The notes: generated from the sequence alone by a model not told the origin. 64,000 nucleotides of DNA from CAWCKS01 sp963796195 (GCA_963796195.1 CAWCKS010000009.1:1-64000); one strand, 5' to 3'. Positions 17,771 through 28,105 are shown, numbered from the stretch's first letter. Translations and numbers: made by a program.

Positions 17771-19882
17771 CTTGCTGATTGCAATTCTGACGGTCGATGG
17801 ATTTGGAAAAATCATTGCCGCGTGGCGCAGGTCGCGTCCAGACCGCTTCCCATTGGTGTTTAACGGACTTGTCGACCTCGGATGTGCTGCGGTGATTTGG
17901 TATCTCAGTCGCCTCATCGGTGTCGCTCAAGCCATTGGCATCATTGTCGGCGTGTACATTGTCGCTGCAGGCTGGCGGCTGTTGATGGCGCCGGTGGAAT
18001 TGGTCGCGTCCGATGCGGCCGCCAAAGTGTTGAACGTTGACCCGGACCCAAGGCTCGGCGTTCCGGGAACGAGAACTTTGCTCGCTTGCGTTGCGAGACC
18101 GACGCCGGCGCGCAGTTCGTGCGCGCGGCCGACCTATTGTGGATGTGAACGCTCGGGGTCGTGTTCCTGGCGATCCATGCGGCCGGATGCCGCTGACCGA
18201 TGACATGCTGGGTCGCATGTCCCCAATTGTTGCCACAGTCGGAGACGTTCAACGACACTGTCTTCGCTGTGGCGCTCATGCTTCCAGCGGCCTGGCCTGG
18301 CGCCGCGTGACAAGGCCGATCGAACGTCTGGCATGGTCCGTGCGCTTGGAGGTGGAGCAAGGCGCTGCACGGATGAATGGGGCGGCCAACTGGCTGATGT
18401 GTCGATGGCTGGAAGCCAGATTTGGTTTTAGCTTGCGCCTGCGCGAGGCGCGCCTCTCGCTGCCATTCGCGCTGATCCTGTTGTTGCGGCTCGGCCTGCC
18501 GGTGACTGCGTTCTTCGTGGCGTTTGACCCGATCTGGGGTTTCAGCTGGTACTTCAACACAGAAAGCTGGGCCACCGGCATCTACCAGAAGCTGACGGAG
18601 TTGCGGGTCGATCCATGGCGCGCCAGCATGATAGATGCCGTGGCGCGTGCCTACGGCGGCGGCGATGAGCTCTTTCGGATTGATCCGCAGGGCACTGCGG
18701 GAAATGGCGACTTCAGCTTCCTCGTAATCGGGGATCCGGGCGAAGGCGACGCTTCCCAATATTCGCTGGCCTCGCGCTATCTGAAGCTCGGACAGAGCGA
18801 TGATGTAAAGTTTCTCGTGATCTCTTCAGACGTCATCTATCCGGCCGGAGCTAGCGAAGACTATGAGGCCAAGTTCTATCTCCCGTTCCAGGGGTTCGCA
18901 AAGCCGGTTTATGCGATCCAGGGCAATCATGACTGGTTCGATGCGCTTGAAAGCTTCAACGCAAACTTTCTCGAACCCAAGGCGGCGCGCAGCGCAATCG
19001 AAGCCCGGGTCGAAGCCGATCTGGGATTGACCGGCACGAACGCGCGCCGGATCGACAATCTTATGGCACATGCGGCGCGTCTGCGCCGGCTATACGCCGT
19101 AAATGTCGGGATCCAGCGGGCACCCTTTTTCGAACTGCAGACCGATGATTTTGCCCTGCTTGCGATAGATACCGGCATCTTGCGCACCGTGGACGAGCGA
19201 CAACTGGCATGGATCGAGCGAGCCCTTGATCGAAGTCGCGGTAAACTCACTATGGCCATCATCGGTCATCCACGTTTCGCAGGCGGGCGCGACATTCCGC
19301 CGATTGCTGAAGGCCAGGATGTCTCCGAGTCTTCAGAGAAGTTCGCTGCGCTCTATCGACTTCTGGCGACCCACAACGTCAACATCGCGATGGCCGGCGA
19401 TACGCATGACTTCGAATATTACCGGGAAAACATCACCGGCGATGGTTCCGTGCGTGTAATGCACACTTCGTCAATGGCGGCGGCGGAGCCTACCTCAGCG
19501 TCGGCACGGCCCTGGACTTTCCGAAGGAACCTGCTGCAGCGGATTGGGCGTTCTACCCGAGGACCGACAGCCTTCGCGCAAGATGGACGCGGAGATGCCG
19601 CTATGGAAGCAACCGTTCTGGTACTGGATAAAATGGTTTGGCGCCTGGCCGTTCAGTGTTGAGGGCTTTTCTGGCATCTTCGATTTCAACCACGCGCCAT
19701 TCTTCCAGAGCTTCATGGAAGTGCGGGTCGAAAGATCGAAGAGGCGCGTGGTCCTTATCCTCAACGGCGTCCACGGTCCGCTGCAGTGGCGTGACCTGCA
19801 GACCAGTGGTGGTGCAATCATCCCACTCGGTGGGAAACCGGATGATATGGTTGAATTCATTGTCTCGATGGATCCTCAATGA
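17700..19882 (+). pseudogene. Membrane metallophosphoesterase with HdeD-like N-terminus, multiply broken
   Basis: The first 100 residues resemble a HdeD/DUF308 membrane module (LLILLIAILTVDGFGKIIAA, then IGVAQAIGIIVGVYIVAAGW). A calcineurin-like phosphoesterase follows, with GDPGEGD, SSDVIYPAG, GNHDWFD, IGHPRF and GDTHDFEYY as metal-binding motifs. Slips occur at about 18,048, 18,247, 18,290, 19,462 and 19,582, and an in-frame TGA follows LLWM near 18,160. The end FNHAPFFQSFMEVRVERS to MDPQ is intact up to 19,882. The N-terminus seems to be cut near 17,700. The substrate is unknown. The order of domains matches large rhizobial phosphoesterases. Confidence 0.68.
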
Positions 19883-19928
19883 TCGAGTTGATGTTGTTTC
19901 TTGGTACCTGCCCGGATGCTTGACTGGT

Positions 19929-20017
19929 GTAAATCGGCGTGAGGTCCGGACGCTTACCGGCACGCCAACGTTTTGATTTTTATGCGATTGGACCGATCAA
20001 ACTTCGGCGCCTATCAC
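19929..20017. repeat. Short dispersed repeat, copy 2
   Basis: Matches 12,682-12,768 over its whole length with scattered differences (start GTAAATCGGCGTGAGGTCCG, end CTTCGGCGCCTATCAC). Confidence 0.5.
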
Positions 20018-20128
20018 AGAATGATCGAACTTGGGCCGCGCGGTGCGCCAAGAATGTCTGTTCGACGGCCTTGCTGCATCAATCGCAGCCTTAACGGCGT
20101 ATTCAAAACTGTGGCGCATTGTTGCGCG

Positions 20129-20257
20129 ATGATAAAAGCTATCTTTGCTGCGGCACTCGCGCTGCTCGCAATCGCTTTTTGGGACGACGAGTACAATAAC
20201 GGCACGCTTGCTCGCGGCGTTCAGAACATGGCGCGCGAGCTACGGCATTCGCTGTAG
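20129..20257 (+). CDS. Small membrane or exported protein, 42 residues
   Basis: MIKAIFAAALALLAIAFWDD followed by EYNNGTLARGVQNMARELRH. One hydrophobic helix at the N-terminus, then an amphipathic tail. The size and pattern match small uncharacterised Bradyrhizobium proteins. A signal peptide is an alternative reading of the helix. Confidence 0.45.
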   Translation: MIKAIFAAALALLAIAFWDDEYNNGTLARGVQNMARELRHSL

Positions 20258-20274
20258 GGCCGCCTTCACCTCAG

Positions 20275-20390
20275 ATTAACCAAACTCGTTCATCTTTCTC
20301 CTCGCTGCCTTCTGGTGCAGCGCTTCAGTCTCGCGTTGAGCCGCCGCTGGTCCCTCGCCCCAACTTGAGCCAGCGGCGGCTTTCTTTTGC
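20275..20390 (+). ncRNA. Candidate small RNA, second copy
   Basis: Shares the leader GATTAACCAAACTCG, the block TTCTGGTGCAGC, and the terminal hairpin CCGCCGCTGG / CCAGCGGCGG plus CTTTCTTTTGCG with 5272-5397. The position, just after a short membrane protein gene, mirrors that copy, which lies just before one. The hairpin alone could be the terminator of the 20,129 gene. Confidence 0.42.
20341..20387 (+). terminator. Terminator-like hairpin of the second small RNA candidate
   Basis: A 10-bp perfect GC-rich stem with a 19-base loop and a CTTTCTTTT tail. Confidence 0.6.
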
Positions 20391-20787
20391 GCGGCTTACC
20401 TCGCTTACCAAATTTCGATTGTGCAGCGCCAAAGTGCTGCGGGCGCCTTTCGCTAGAAATAGCTCACGCTGAACGATCTCACGGGATGCCTGCTTGGGGA
20501 GGTTACGGACTTCCTAGGCAGCCTTTCCTGGCATGAGAGGTCACCTCCGGTTGGCGGCGTCGACGTCTCGCGGTGCTATGGCACCGAGAACCGATAGCCG
20601 CGCCAAAAACTGACATCGAAAATTGCCGCGCTCGTTCTATAGCTAAGACTTCGTAAACATCTGGGGCAGATTTTGCCAATGCGGGAACAACGAAGTTTCC
20701 GTCGCGTACGTCGATGACGAGAGCGCAATGGCAGGACTCGACCAACGACCTCCGAGCGCTCTCGCCGCGACCGCATAAGGCATCGTC

Positions 20788-21102
20788 ATGTCCTGGGGAC
20801 CGCGAAAAGCTGAGCGAGTGACCTTTGCCAACGGCGTTAAGGTCCACATGATGGCGATCGACGGCACCTGGCGCCGGACCTGCGAGGTGCTTGACATTTC
20901 TTCCACCGGAGCACGGCTCCTGGTCGAAGGTTCGATCGAAGGACTGCAGCTCAAAGAGTTCTTCTTGCTGTTGTCCTCTACCGGCCTTGTCTATCGCCGC
21001 TGTGAGATGGCCCGTATCAACGGCGACGAGATCGGCGTCAGATTTCTCGAAGAGAAAAAGCGGCCAAAGAGCAAGCAATCCGGGCAAGACAATGTTGCCT
21101 AG
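20788..21102 (+). CDS. Short PilZ-domain protein
   Basis: A 104-residue, single-domain protein. It starts MSWGPRKAERVTFANGVKVH and carries CEVLDISSTGARLLVEG, which is the usual D-S-x-x-G element of PilZ; the first arginine of the RxxxR motif is less clear. It probably reads c-di-GMP levels. Its TAG stop lies inside the CTAG target duplicated by the IS next to it, yet the reading frame and stop are unchanged. Confidence 0.68.
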   Translation: MSWGPRKAERVTFANGVKVHMMAIDGTWRRTCEVLDISSTGARLLVEGSIEGLQLKEFFLLLSSTGLVYRRCEMARINGDEIGVRFLEEKKRPKSKQSGQDNVA

Positions 21103-22560
21103 CACTACTTTGGCAGATTATTCACGCCGTTGCTTTTCGCCGATTTGTCTTCTGCAGTTTGGGCATCGCTGAGGTCGTGGTTGAACGATGAGTTCGACGA
21201 TTGCGTGGCGTACGGCGGGCATGCTCGGCTGAGGCGGTGGACCGTTGATTCTTTTTTTTCCGCCCCGCTTGTGCGAGACGGCGATGTTGGAGGAATGCGT
21301 AAGCGATCATGGTCATGAGCGCATGACGATGGAGGCCTTGCCAGGACCGTCCCTCGAAGTGATCAAGCCCGAGTTCCTCTTTCAACTGCTGATGAGCCTG
21401 TTCGCAAATCCATCGTGCTTTGATCGTAGCAGCTAACGTGCGTAAATTCGTCTTGGCCGGCAAATTGGCGAGATAATATTTCTTCTCTCCTGACGTCCTG
21501 TGTTCGCCGATGAGCCAGGCTTCGTCCCCCGGAAGATGCTGCTGGCCCATATCCTTGATCCGTTGAGGTGGTCCATCGGCGGTGCGCACGCGAACCGCGG
21601 CGAACCGAGCTTCCAGCCGGCCCTTGGTGCCGTTTCGCCAGCTCACATTTTGCCACTTGGCATTGGCCAGCATGTCTTCGACCGACCTCGACAGGATATC
21701 CGGAATGTGCCGCTTGCGAGGCCGACCCCGGCCAGCAATCGGCCAGATCAATTTTACTCCGACCGGATAAACCTTCAGGTGACGAGGGATACCGACGGCC
21801 CACGTCAGGCCGCGCGTCGTTAGCCCCTGACGGAACGGCGCGCTGAGGCCGTAACCGGCATCTGCCAGCACACAGCCGAAGCGCATACCGGCTGAGATCA
21901 CGCGATCGATCTCAGCCAGCGCGATCTCTGGCTTAGTCCGCGCCGCGCGATATTCGGCTGGAACGCCCGCACGCTTCAAACGCACTGGATTGCTCGTCCA
22001 GCTCTCGGGAACGAAGAGACGCAATGCCACCATGACTGGCACTTCACCCCGCGCAAGCGTCAGCGACACCAATGTTTGGCAATTGGCCGTCTTGCCGAGA
22101 GACGAGGCATATTGCGGAGCGACACCAACCGAACGATCGCCCTTCTTCGGCATTGCCGTGTCGTCGACGACCAGCACTGCATCTTTGCCACCGACGAGAC
22201 GGTCGGCCTGAACGAACAATTCTAACTCCAATGGCGCCGCATCCCAGACGCCATCAGCGATGAAATGGTGCAACTGGTCGTAGTCGCCCGGCACTAACCG
22301 CGCCGCCATCGGCTGTACGCTCTTGCGATCACCCGGTCCAATCAGTCCCGAAACATACAGCGGACACATCCGCCGCCGCGCCTTGTGACCCAGGCAATCC
22401 AGAAACGGCTTAAGCCAACGTGCAAGCTCTTTTTCCCAGTTCGACGATATGTCCACCATGGCCGGCCCTCCAAAAGCCGACCACCTATGAATCATTGAAA
22501 AACTGATTTGTGAATCCGGTCGCGCCGATCAATCGCTAAAATCTGCCAAAGTAGTGCTAG
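21099..22560 (-). mobile_element. IS701-type insertion sequence, complete
   Basis: The element spans 21,103-22,556 and is flanked by direct CTAG repeats (21,099-21,102 and 22,557-22,560), as expected for the YTAR targets of this family. The ends CACTACTTTGGCAGAT and ATCTGCCAAAGTAGTG are perfect inverted repeats. It contains one intact transposase gene. Confidence 0.85.
21122..22495 (-). CDS. IS701-family transposase
   Basis: An intact 457-residue DDE transposase. Candidate catalytic acids lie in VLVVDDTAMPKKGD (first Asp), CVLADAGYGLS (second Asp) and HQQLKEELGLDHFEGRSW (Glu). The C-terminal tail is basic (KKKNQRST, then KTNRRKATA). The ATG at 22,495 may be slightly too early; another lies 12 codons inside (MVDISSNWEKEL). 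It should still be able to move this element. Confidence 0.83.
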   Translation of the reverse strand: MIHRWSAFGGPAMVDISSNWEKELARWLKPFLDCLGHKARRRMCPLYVSGLIGPGDRKSVQPMAARLVPGDYDQLHHFIADGVWDAAPLELELFVQADRLVGGKDAVLVVDDTAMPKKGDRSVGVAPQYASSLGKTANCQTLVSLTLARGEVPVMVALRLFVPESWTSNPVRLKRAGVPAEYRAARTKPEIALAEIDRVISAGMRFGCVLADAGYGLSAPFRQGLTTRGLTWAVGIPRHLKVYPVGVKLIWPIAGRGRPRKRHIPDILSRSVEDMLANAKWQNVSWRNGTKGRLEARFAAVRVRTADGPPQRIKDMGQQHLPGDEAWLIGEHRTSGEKKYYLANLPAKTNLRTLAATIKARWICEQAHQQLKEELGLDHFEGRSWQGLHRHALMTMIAYAFLQHRRLAQAGRKKKNQRSTASAEHARRTPRNRRTHRSTTTSAMPKLQKTNRRKATA

Positions 22561-22996
22561 CTCTCAAATCCAATTGATCGCTTCGCGAAGCTATCCCTTT
22601 ATTGAGACTGAAATCGCTGGAACAGGGACAGGCGCACGAGGCTCTTCTCCGCGAATCGGATGGCACATTTTTTCTGTATTCCTCTGAGCGAGTCTCGGAT
22701 CCCTTCGCTCGAGCGCGCGGTTCGTACATATCGAAGCCAGAGAAGCGCTGATCTGGATAAATCAGCCCTCCGACGGATTGGGATCGTTTTGGGATTGAGA
22801 CTATCTGGAATGAAGAAGCCGCAACCGAGCGGTCGAGCTTGGCAATTCAGATCTGCCGGCGGCCATGAAATGCTCACCTCGTGCGGAATATTCGATCATT
22901 CGATATCTGCTGAAGCCGGTTTTCAACTCTCTGGACGTGGCGTGCACTGAACGATAGGTCAGAAAATCGCGCGGCATCACGGCAGCCAAGAAGGGG
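22561..22996. other. Spacer between two IS elements
   Basis: About 435 bases with short frames on both strands. None resembles a known protein. It may be the remains of the region downstream of the PilZ gene. Confidence 0.4.
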
Positions 22997-24443
22997 CTAG
23001 CATTACAGTTGTCTGTTTGATTTGAAATGAGCGAGTTGAGTTGCAGCTTGGTGAGCTCTGCGCCAGCAAGACCATGCAATGATGCGCGCGGGTTGGATAC
23101 GCTTTCGAGCGAGTCTGATGGCAATGCGGCGGATTTCCTGGATTGACCAACGGATCAGTGGCGGCGTGGTTGTGCTTTGGCTTTTGCTGGTAGGCGACGG
23201 TTCGTTTTTTTGGGCGGCGGCGGCGGATTAGCGCGATATCGTATCGCGGCCATCATGGCGAAGGCGAGCATCACCAGAGACACGTGACGGTGCCAGCCAT
23301 GCCAGGATCTGCTCTCGTTGTGATCGAGTCCGAACTCGTTATTCGCGGTTTCAAAGCTATCCTCGATCGCCCATCGATGGCCTTCGACCGTGACCAGCGT
23401 TTCAATGGATGTTCCGCCGGGCACCAGGTGATGAAGAGAGCGAGGTCATCATCGGCGATAAAACGGCGGATCAGCGGACCGCGCGTCCACAGACCTTGAT
23501 TTGCGCTGTTGAATTCTTCGGCATCGAGATCGGCCAATTCGAGATAACGCCGATCGTGCAGCCGCGGTCCTTTGGTTCCGGCTCCGCCGATAGGCGCTTC
23601 CAGTCGGACGCGCGCCGCGTCTGGGCGATGTCCGCGGCCGTACCGGCGACCGGCACTCGCTTGCCCCAGGATCGAAACACATGAGCGCTGCTGACCCCAA
23701 GCACGTAGCCTTTGCCGGCCCGACGTAGTTGCTGCTCGATGCCGCCGACACCGTAGACGGTATCACCGGCAACCCACTCGAACGGTACAGACGCGGCTAT
23801 CGCGACCGCAATCATTCTCGTCGCAAGCTTTGGTTTGGTCGCAAAGCCGACATCGGCAGGCACATATGCGGCTTCCAGACGATCTGGGTCGTCGGTCCAC
23901 TCCTTCGGAAGATACAGCGCCCGGTCGATGAACGCATGGCCATGACGCAAAACGTAGGCAGTGAAGACGCCGATCTGGCAATTGGTGATCTTGCCCGCAG
24001 AGCCCGTGTACTGCCGTGCAACACCGCACGACGCCTTGCCCTGCTTGAGAAAGCCGGTCTCGTCGATCACCAGCACCGCATGGTCATCCGCCAAATGCTC
24101 GATGACATAGTCACGCACGATGTCGCGCAATGCATCAGCGTCCCAATCCCTGCGACCGAGGATAGCCTGTTGCCGCCATGGGCCAGGATCGCCGGCCGCC
24201 TCTGCTCGCATCCAGCCGGTCTTGCGCTGCTCGTCTCCGAGCAAGCCTTCCAGGAACAGGCCGGCATTCGTCGCGACGCGCTCTTGCGTGAACGACGGAC
24301 GTATCCGCTGCTTAACCTCCCGAAGCGACGCAGCCCACAACGCAAGCGTCTCCTCAATAGACGCTGCTTGCATCCACGATCTCCAAATCATGGTTGCCCA
24401 TCAAATTCAGAAACCCTGCACAAAAAGACAACTGTAATGCAAG
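22997..24443 (-). mobile_element. Second IS701-type insertion sequence
   Basis: The inner ends CATTACAGTTGTC (23,001) and GACAACTGTAATG (to 24,439) are perfect inverted repeats. The flanks are CTAG on the left and CAAG on the right, so the target duplication is imperfect. The transposase is frameshifted, so the copy is probably inactive unless the slips are sequence errors. Confidence 0.72.
23155..24373 (-). pseudogene. IS701-family transposase, two frameshifts
   Basis: The first 300 residues read well, with VLVIDETGFLKQGKASCG and FEWVAGDTVYG as candidate acidic positions. The next segment (LDAEEFNSANQGLWTRGPLI) and the last (GHRWAIEDSFETANNEFGLD, with the Glu) are each one frame further on. 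Slips lie near 23,530 and 23,420. The protein is related in design to, but clearly different from, the transposase at 21,122. Confidence 0.72.
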
Positions 24444-24720
24444 GCTCACGGCCTCAAGAAATGGACCCCGACGAAGCTGCCGGGCGGCTCGCTGGTGACG
24501 CTGCGCGACGCTGGCCTCTCTAATCGACAAGCTTCCGAAACCCGAACAGGCATGGCAGCTGTCGGCGTGCCGTAACCGATCAACTCGCGTGGCGTTGTTT
24601 CGCACGGAGCGCGATCCTGCACGCGCTGTCCGGCGAAATGCCGCCGCGGATCGGAAAGCCGCCGAGATTCGGACGCTCGAAATCATTGCTCCAAGTCGAA
24701 CCGGTTAGTGATGCCACGCC
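24444..24720 (+). pseudogene. Fragment of a small hypothetical protein
   Basis: Right next to the IS end the frame reads GLKKWTPTKLPGGSLVTLRD, a pattern known to me from short rhizobial proteins. It continues one frame over with LIDKLPKPEQA and then fades. The start is missing, perhaps because of the IS insertion. Function unknown. Confidence 0.35.
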
Positions 24721-24722
24721 CT

Positions 24723-24812
24723 TCAGATGAAGCCGTAGGAACGTGCAAGAGCGATAAGCAGCCCGGCAATGATCAGGGCTGTTAGCAGATTGGCCTTCCA
24801 TCGGTTCGACAT
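24723..24812 (-). CDS. Single-span microprotein, 29 residues
   Basis: MSNRWKANLLTALIIAGLLI followed by ALARSYGFI. One hydrophobic helix follows a basic N-terminus. Similar to the other very small membrane proteins in this window. The call rests on composition and a clean start and stop. Confidence 0.35.
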   Translation of the reverse strand: MSNRWKANLLTALIIAGLLIALARSYGFI

Positions 24813-25035
24813 CTTTTGCGATCCGAAATATCGAGACCTAAGCACGATGACTTGGAACTCCGTGTCAGCGAGTTAGGCCCGAAGACTGCGCAAAAAATAA
24901 GCTCTGGCCAATGGCACCCGGAGCCGAAGTTGTTAGGGTCATTCCGCGGACGGACAGGCCCGCGACCGTGATCTGGCCACAAGCGCGCGAAACTAGCGTG
25001 TCTTAATTTTTCGCAGAAGCTCGCGGGCTGGTGCG

Positions 25036-25239
25036 CTAGCCTTTGCGCAAGTTCTCCGCGTTTTCCTTGCCCTTGTTCGCCACGACGTCAAAGCTGACCT
25101 TGTCACCCTCGTTGAGGTCGCGAATGCCCGCCCGCTCGACAGCGGTGATGTGCACGAACACGTCCTTGCCGCCGCCGTCAGGCTGAATGAAGCCATAGCC
25201 CTTAGTTGCGTTGAACCACTTAACAGTACCGGTAGCCAC
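25036..25239 (-). CDS. cspA: Cold-shock protein
   Basis: A 67-residue cold-shock-domain protein with the RNA-binding motifs KGYGFIQ (RNP1) and DVFVHI (RNP2), starting MATGTVKWFNATKGYGFIQP. The ribosome binding site AAGGAGGACGACC is strong. It is a single-stranded nucleic acid chaperone in the cytoplasm. The gene is monocistronic and lies in an otherwise mobile region. The gene symbol is used in the general family sense; which paralogue it is cannot be told. Confidence 0.9.
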   Translation of the reverse strand: MATGTVKWFNATKGYGFIQPDGGGKDVFVHITAVERAGIRDLNEGDKVSFDVVANKGKENAENLRKG

Positions 25240-25665
25240 TTTGGTCGTCCTCCTTGGAGATCATCGATTGGGCATCATTGTCTTACGGCCGGCATGTGAC
25301 AAGCGGAATAACCCGCGAGCGTGACCGGCGGGCCGACGTAACTAATGCTCCGCACTTACTCTGCCGGGGCGGGCATCGTGTCTGCGGGCTCGCCAAGGGC
25401 AGGTTCCAGCGAACGACGAACTCGGCGGCTTAGCCTTGCGGCGTGGACAATGCCGCCGTGGACGATCAGGGATGGCGCACGGACGCAGAGACGCAGACGG
25501 ATTCGTGATATCAGTAAATTAGCCCGGGCTATGGTTTGATCCCCGTTGGCGCGGGTCAGAGCCGAGGCGGAAGTGACTGCTTCCCCTCGGCTTGTTCGTT
25601 GCGACGAAGTCGATCGATCGGGCGCTGTCAGACGATCTGGTGAGGCCTGAAGGCGAATAAATTAC
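25240..25665. other. Intergenic stretch with one hairpin
   Basis: About 425 bases without a supported gene. The left part is the leader and promoter of the cold-shock gene. A stem CCGAGGCGGAAG / CTTCCCCTCGG lies at 25,561-25,591 and is followed by TTGTTCGTT, possibly a terminator. Confidence 0.4.
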
Positions 25666-26923
25666 CGCAGGACACCTCGAACAATGACGTTTTGGGCGTG
25701 TGGTTGACGGCCATTTCCAGCTGATGATGGTTTTCAACCACGATATTTTACCCGACGCGCTGTGTTTTATCGACGCGTTCAGGATTATTGGCGCTCATGT
25801 AGTGGCCATCCGCTCCAGGATCACGAGCCGACGAATATTGTAGACCAGGTTCTGCAAACCGATCTTGGCTTTCGCGCGGACCGCACCAATGGTACGAATG
25901 ATGCGCCCACCCGGCGCATTTTCCTGAGCGCCGAATACATGTTCGATCCGAGCGCGGACTTTACTCTTCTTGCGGTTGGCTTCGAGCTGCGCATCCGACA
26001 GAGGATGGTTTCGGGATGCGCGGTTATGGATGCGGCTTCTGAAGCCGCGCTTGTCGAGTTTCACCTCAGTCTCAGCCGAGCGATAGGCGCTATCGGCGTA
26101 CACATCTCGCGACGTGTTGGCAGTGTTCAGAAGGCCATCCAACCTCTGGCTGTCATGCACTGAAGCGTCGGTCGCATCATAGCGGCGGATCAGCTTGTGC
26201 CGGGCGTCGGCATTGACGTGGTTCTTATAGCCAAAGAAGCTTTTGCCGTGCTTCTTGGTCCAGCGCGCGTCCTTGTCCTTCTGCCGGTTTTTCGCGGGTT
26301 TCCGCGCCCGATCCTCGGGCATTTGGCAGGCCTTGACCGCTTCGTTCTCCTCGCGCGTGTTGCGCTGCTTGGGCACCGGCACAATCGTCGCGTCGACCAT
26401 CTGCCCGCCGCGCGCAATATAGCCATTGGCTTCCAGATGCTGGCCGAAGCGTTCGAACAACGTCTGGATGAGCCCGGCTTTCGCAAGCTTCTCACGGGAC
26501 GGCCACAGCGTCGTACCGTCCGGAATGCGGTCTTCGATGCCAAGTTTGAGGAAGCGCGCAAATGACAGACGGTCGCCCGCCTGGATACTCGGCCTGATCA
26601 TCGGAGAGATTGTACAGCGACTGCAAGATCAGCATGCGGAACATTACGATCGAAATCAACCGGCTTGCGACCGGCCTTGCTCTTCTTCGCTTCCTCCGGC
26701 GTCAACACCACAGCCTCAATGTCGGTACGAAAACTCTCCCACGGAACCAGCGCCGCGATCGCCTCTAGCGGATCGCCTTTCGCTGACAACGCATCGAGCC
26801 GATTGTTCGCATCAAAGAAGCCAAACTGCCCCATCGAGAGCCTCCACTGCAAATACGCGTGCGCTCCTTGAGATCTGATTTGACCTTCCATGGACAGGGC
26901 GCAAATATTCGAGGTGCCCCGCA
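25666..26923 (-). mobile_element. IS5-type insertion sequence, copy 1
   Basis: The element spans about 25,670-26,919. The ends GGACACCTCGAACAATG and (read inward from the right) GGGCACCTCGAATATT are imperfect inverted repeats. It is flanked by CGCA on both sides (25,666-25,669 and 26,920-26,923), a likely 4-bp target duplication. It is a close relative of the copy at 31,849. Confidence 0.75.
25795..26834 (-). pseudogene. IS5-family transposase, two frameshifts
   Basis: The protein matches the intact copy at 31,992 from MGQFGFFDANNRLDALSAKG to RRLVILERMATT. It slips at about 26,655 and 26,579. Candidate catalytic acids lie in MVDATIVPVPKQ, YADSAYRS and RARIEHVFGAQ. It differs from copy 2 at scattered positions. 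Confidence 0.75.
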
Positions 26924-27010
26924 GTGAATCCAACCATCCAACCGCATCCCAGCGACAGGTCCTACAACGTTTGTTGTCGGGCGAATGGAAGGCACTCAGA
27001 CAAGCCGTAT
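26924..27010 (+). pseudogene. Broken third copy of the small winged-helix gene
   Basis: After a GTG at 26,924 (next to the IS target duplication), one frame over, the sequence reads SQRQVLQRLLSGEWKALRQ, which nearly equals the core of the protein at 17,030. It then loses similarity. The first half of the gene remains and the rest is gone. Confidence 0.5.
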
Positions 27011-27156
27011 ACCCGAATTGGGCCCGTACGGATCTGTGCGGGGGCCCGAGGTAACTCGCGTCCCTACCGCGATAGTAGTGAGCACTCGGTCACAACGACG
27101 CGAGTGACCCCGCACCGGAGGTCTGCGAGAATTCCGCCGTAGCGGGCCGGAGCCGC

Positions 27157-28105
27157 CTATGCAGCAAGTCTTCGCGTCATCTCAGCCAAGGCTGCGCGTC
27201 CTTCGTTCGTCAATGAATATGGCGCTTCAAATTCTGAACTATGTTTTCTCCACCAAATGCTTTCGCTTGAGATACTGCATGAGCGCATTTATCGATTGGC
27301 GCGGAATTCTCAGCGCATCTGTAACGTCTCGGATGCGCAGCGCCCCCGAGTTTAAAATCGTTGAAAGCACTTTTCGGACACGGTCTGATTCAACAGGTAG
27401 GCGTGGCACCGCTGCGCGGCGAGCGGATAGATCGCGTTGAGGATGGCTATTACCAGCATCCGTGAGCCGATAAACTCGGTTGTTCTGCAACCCTTCAAAT
27501 TCCTCGACGAAACGGCCAGCAATCAACCCTTCAAGTATTTTCCGCACCTTGTTTTCGGGCATACAGGCCGCCAGCCTTATCTTGATGACATTCGTCACAT
27601 ATTCTCGCGGGATTGTTGAAAGCACATGCTCCTCATCGCGAGACAATAAGGGAGTCAGATCATCTGCGCGCCTAATCATCCAAAATGGGTTCTCCTCATC
27701 TCCGAAGGTCACATAACCCTGGGCATGCAGCTTAATCGCGAGTTGGCGAACTCGTTGATGACTAACTCCTAATTTTTCGACGATCTCATTTCCCCGCATC
27801 GGTCGATCCAGCAAGTTAAGGAGCCGGCGCCCGCCGGACCCTAAAACTCCGCTATTTCGACGCGGACGATCTGGAGTGACCTTGAAGCGACATGCCTTTC
27901 CGCGCCTGGTCGTATGCCAACGTTTTCCTTGGCGCTGCTTCACAAGCCCAAGCTGCGCCAGCGCTCTAAGCGCAGCCGCAGTCTTGCTTAAGTCAAGCTT
28001 CGCCAGTATCGCAATTTCTGGCTTGGCGACTTTGCCATTTCGGAGCGCAATTAGGCAGGCAGCCTGTGATTTGGTCAGTACGACGCCACGGGCTTTGAGG
28101 GGCAT
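27157..28105 (-). pseudogene. Multi-helix-turn-helix regulator, C-terminal frameshift
   Basis: A protein of about 315 residues that seems to contain several winged-helix units: KSQAACLIALRNGKVAKPEI near the start, RPMRGNEIVEKLGVSHQRVR in the middle and RIRDVTDALRIPRQSINALM near the end. The frame stops after KRKHLVEKT. EFEAPYSLTNEGRAALAEMT and the stop at 27,157 are one frame over, explained by one base near 27,240. It has no other domains. A role as a DNA-binding protein of mobile-element or accessory DNA is inferred. Confidence 0.5.
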
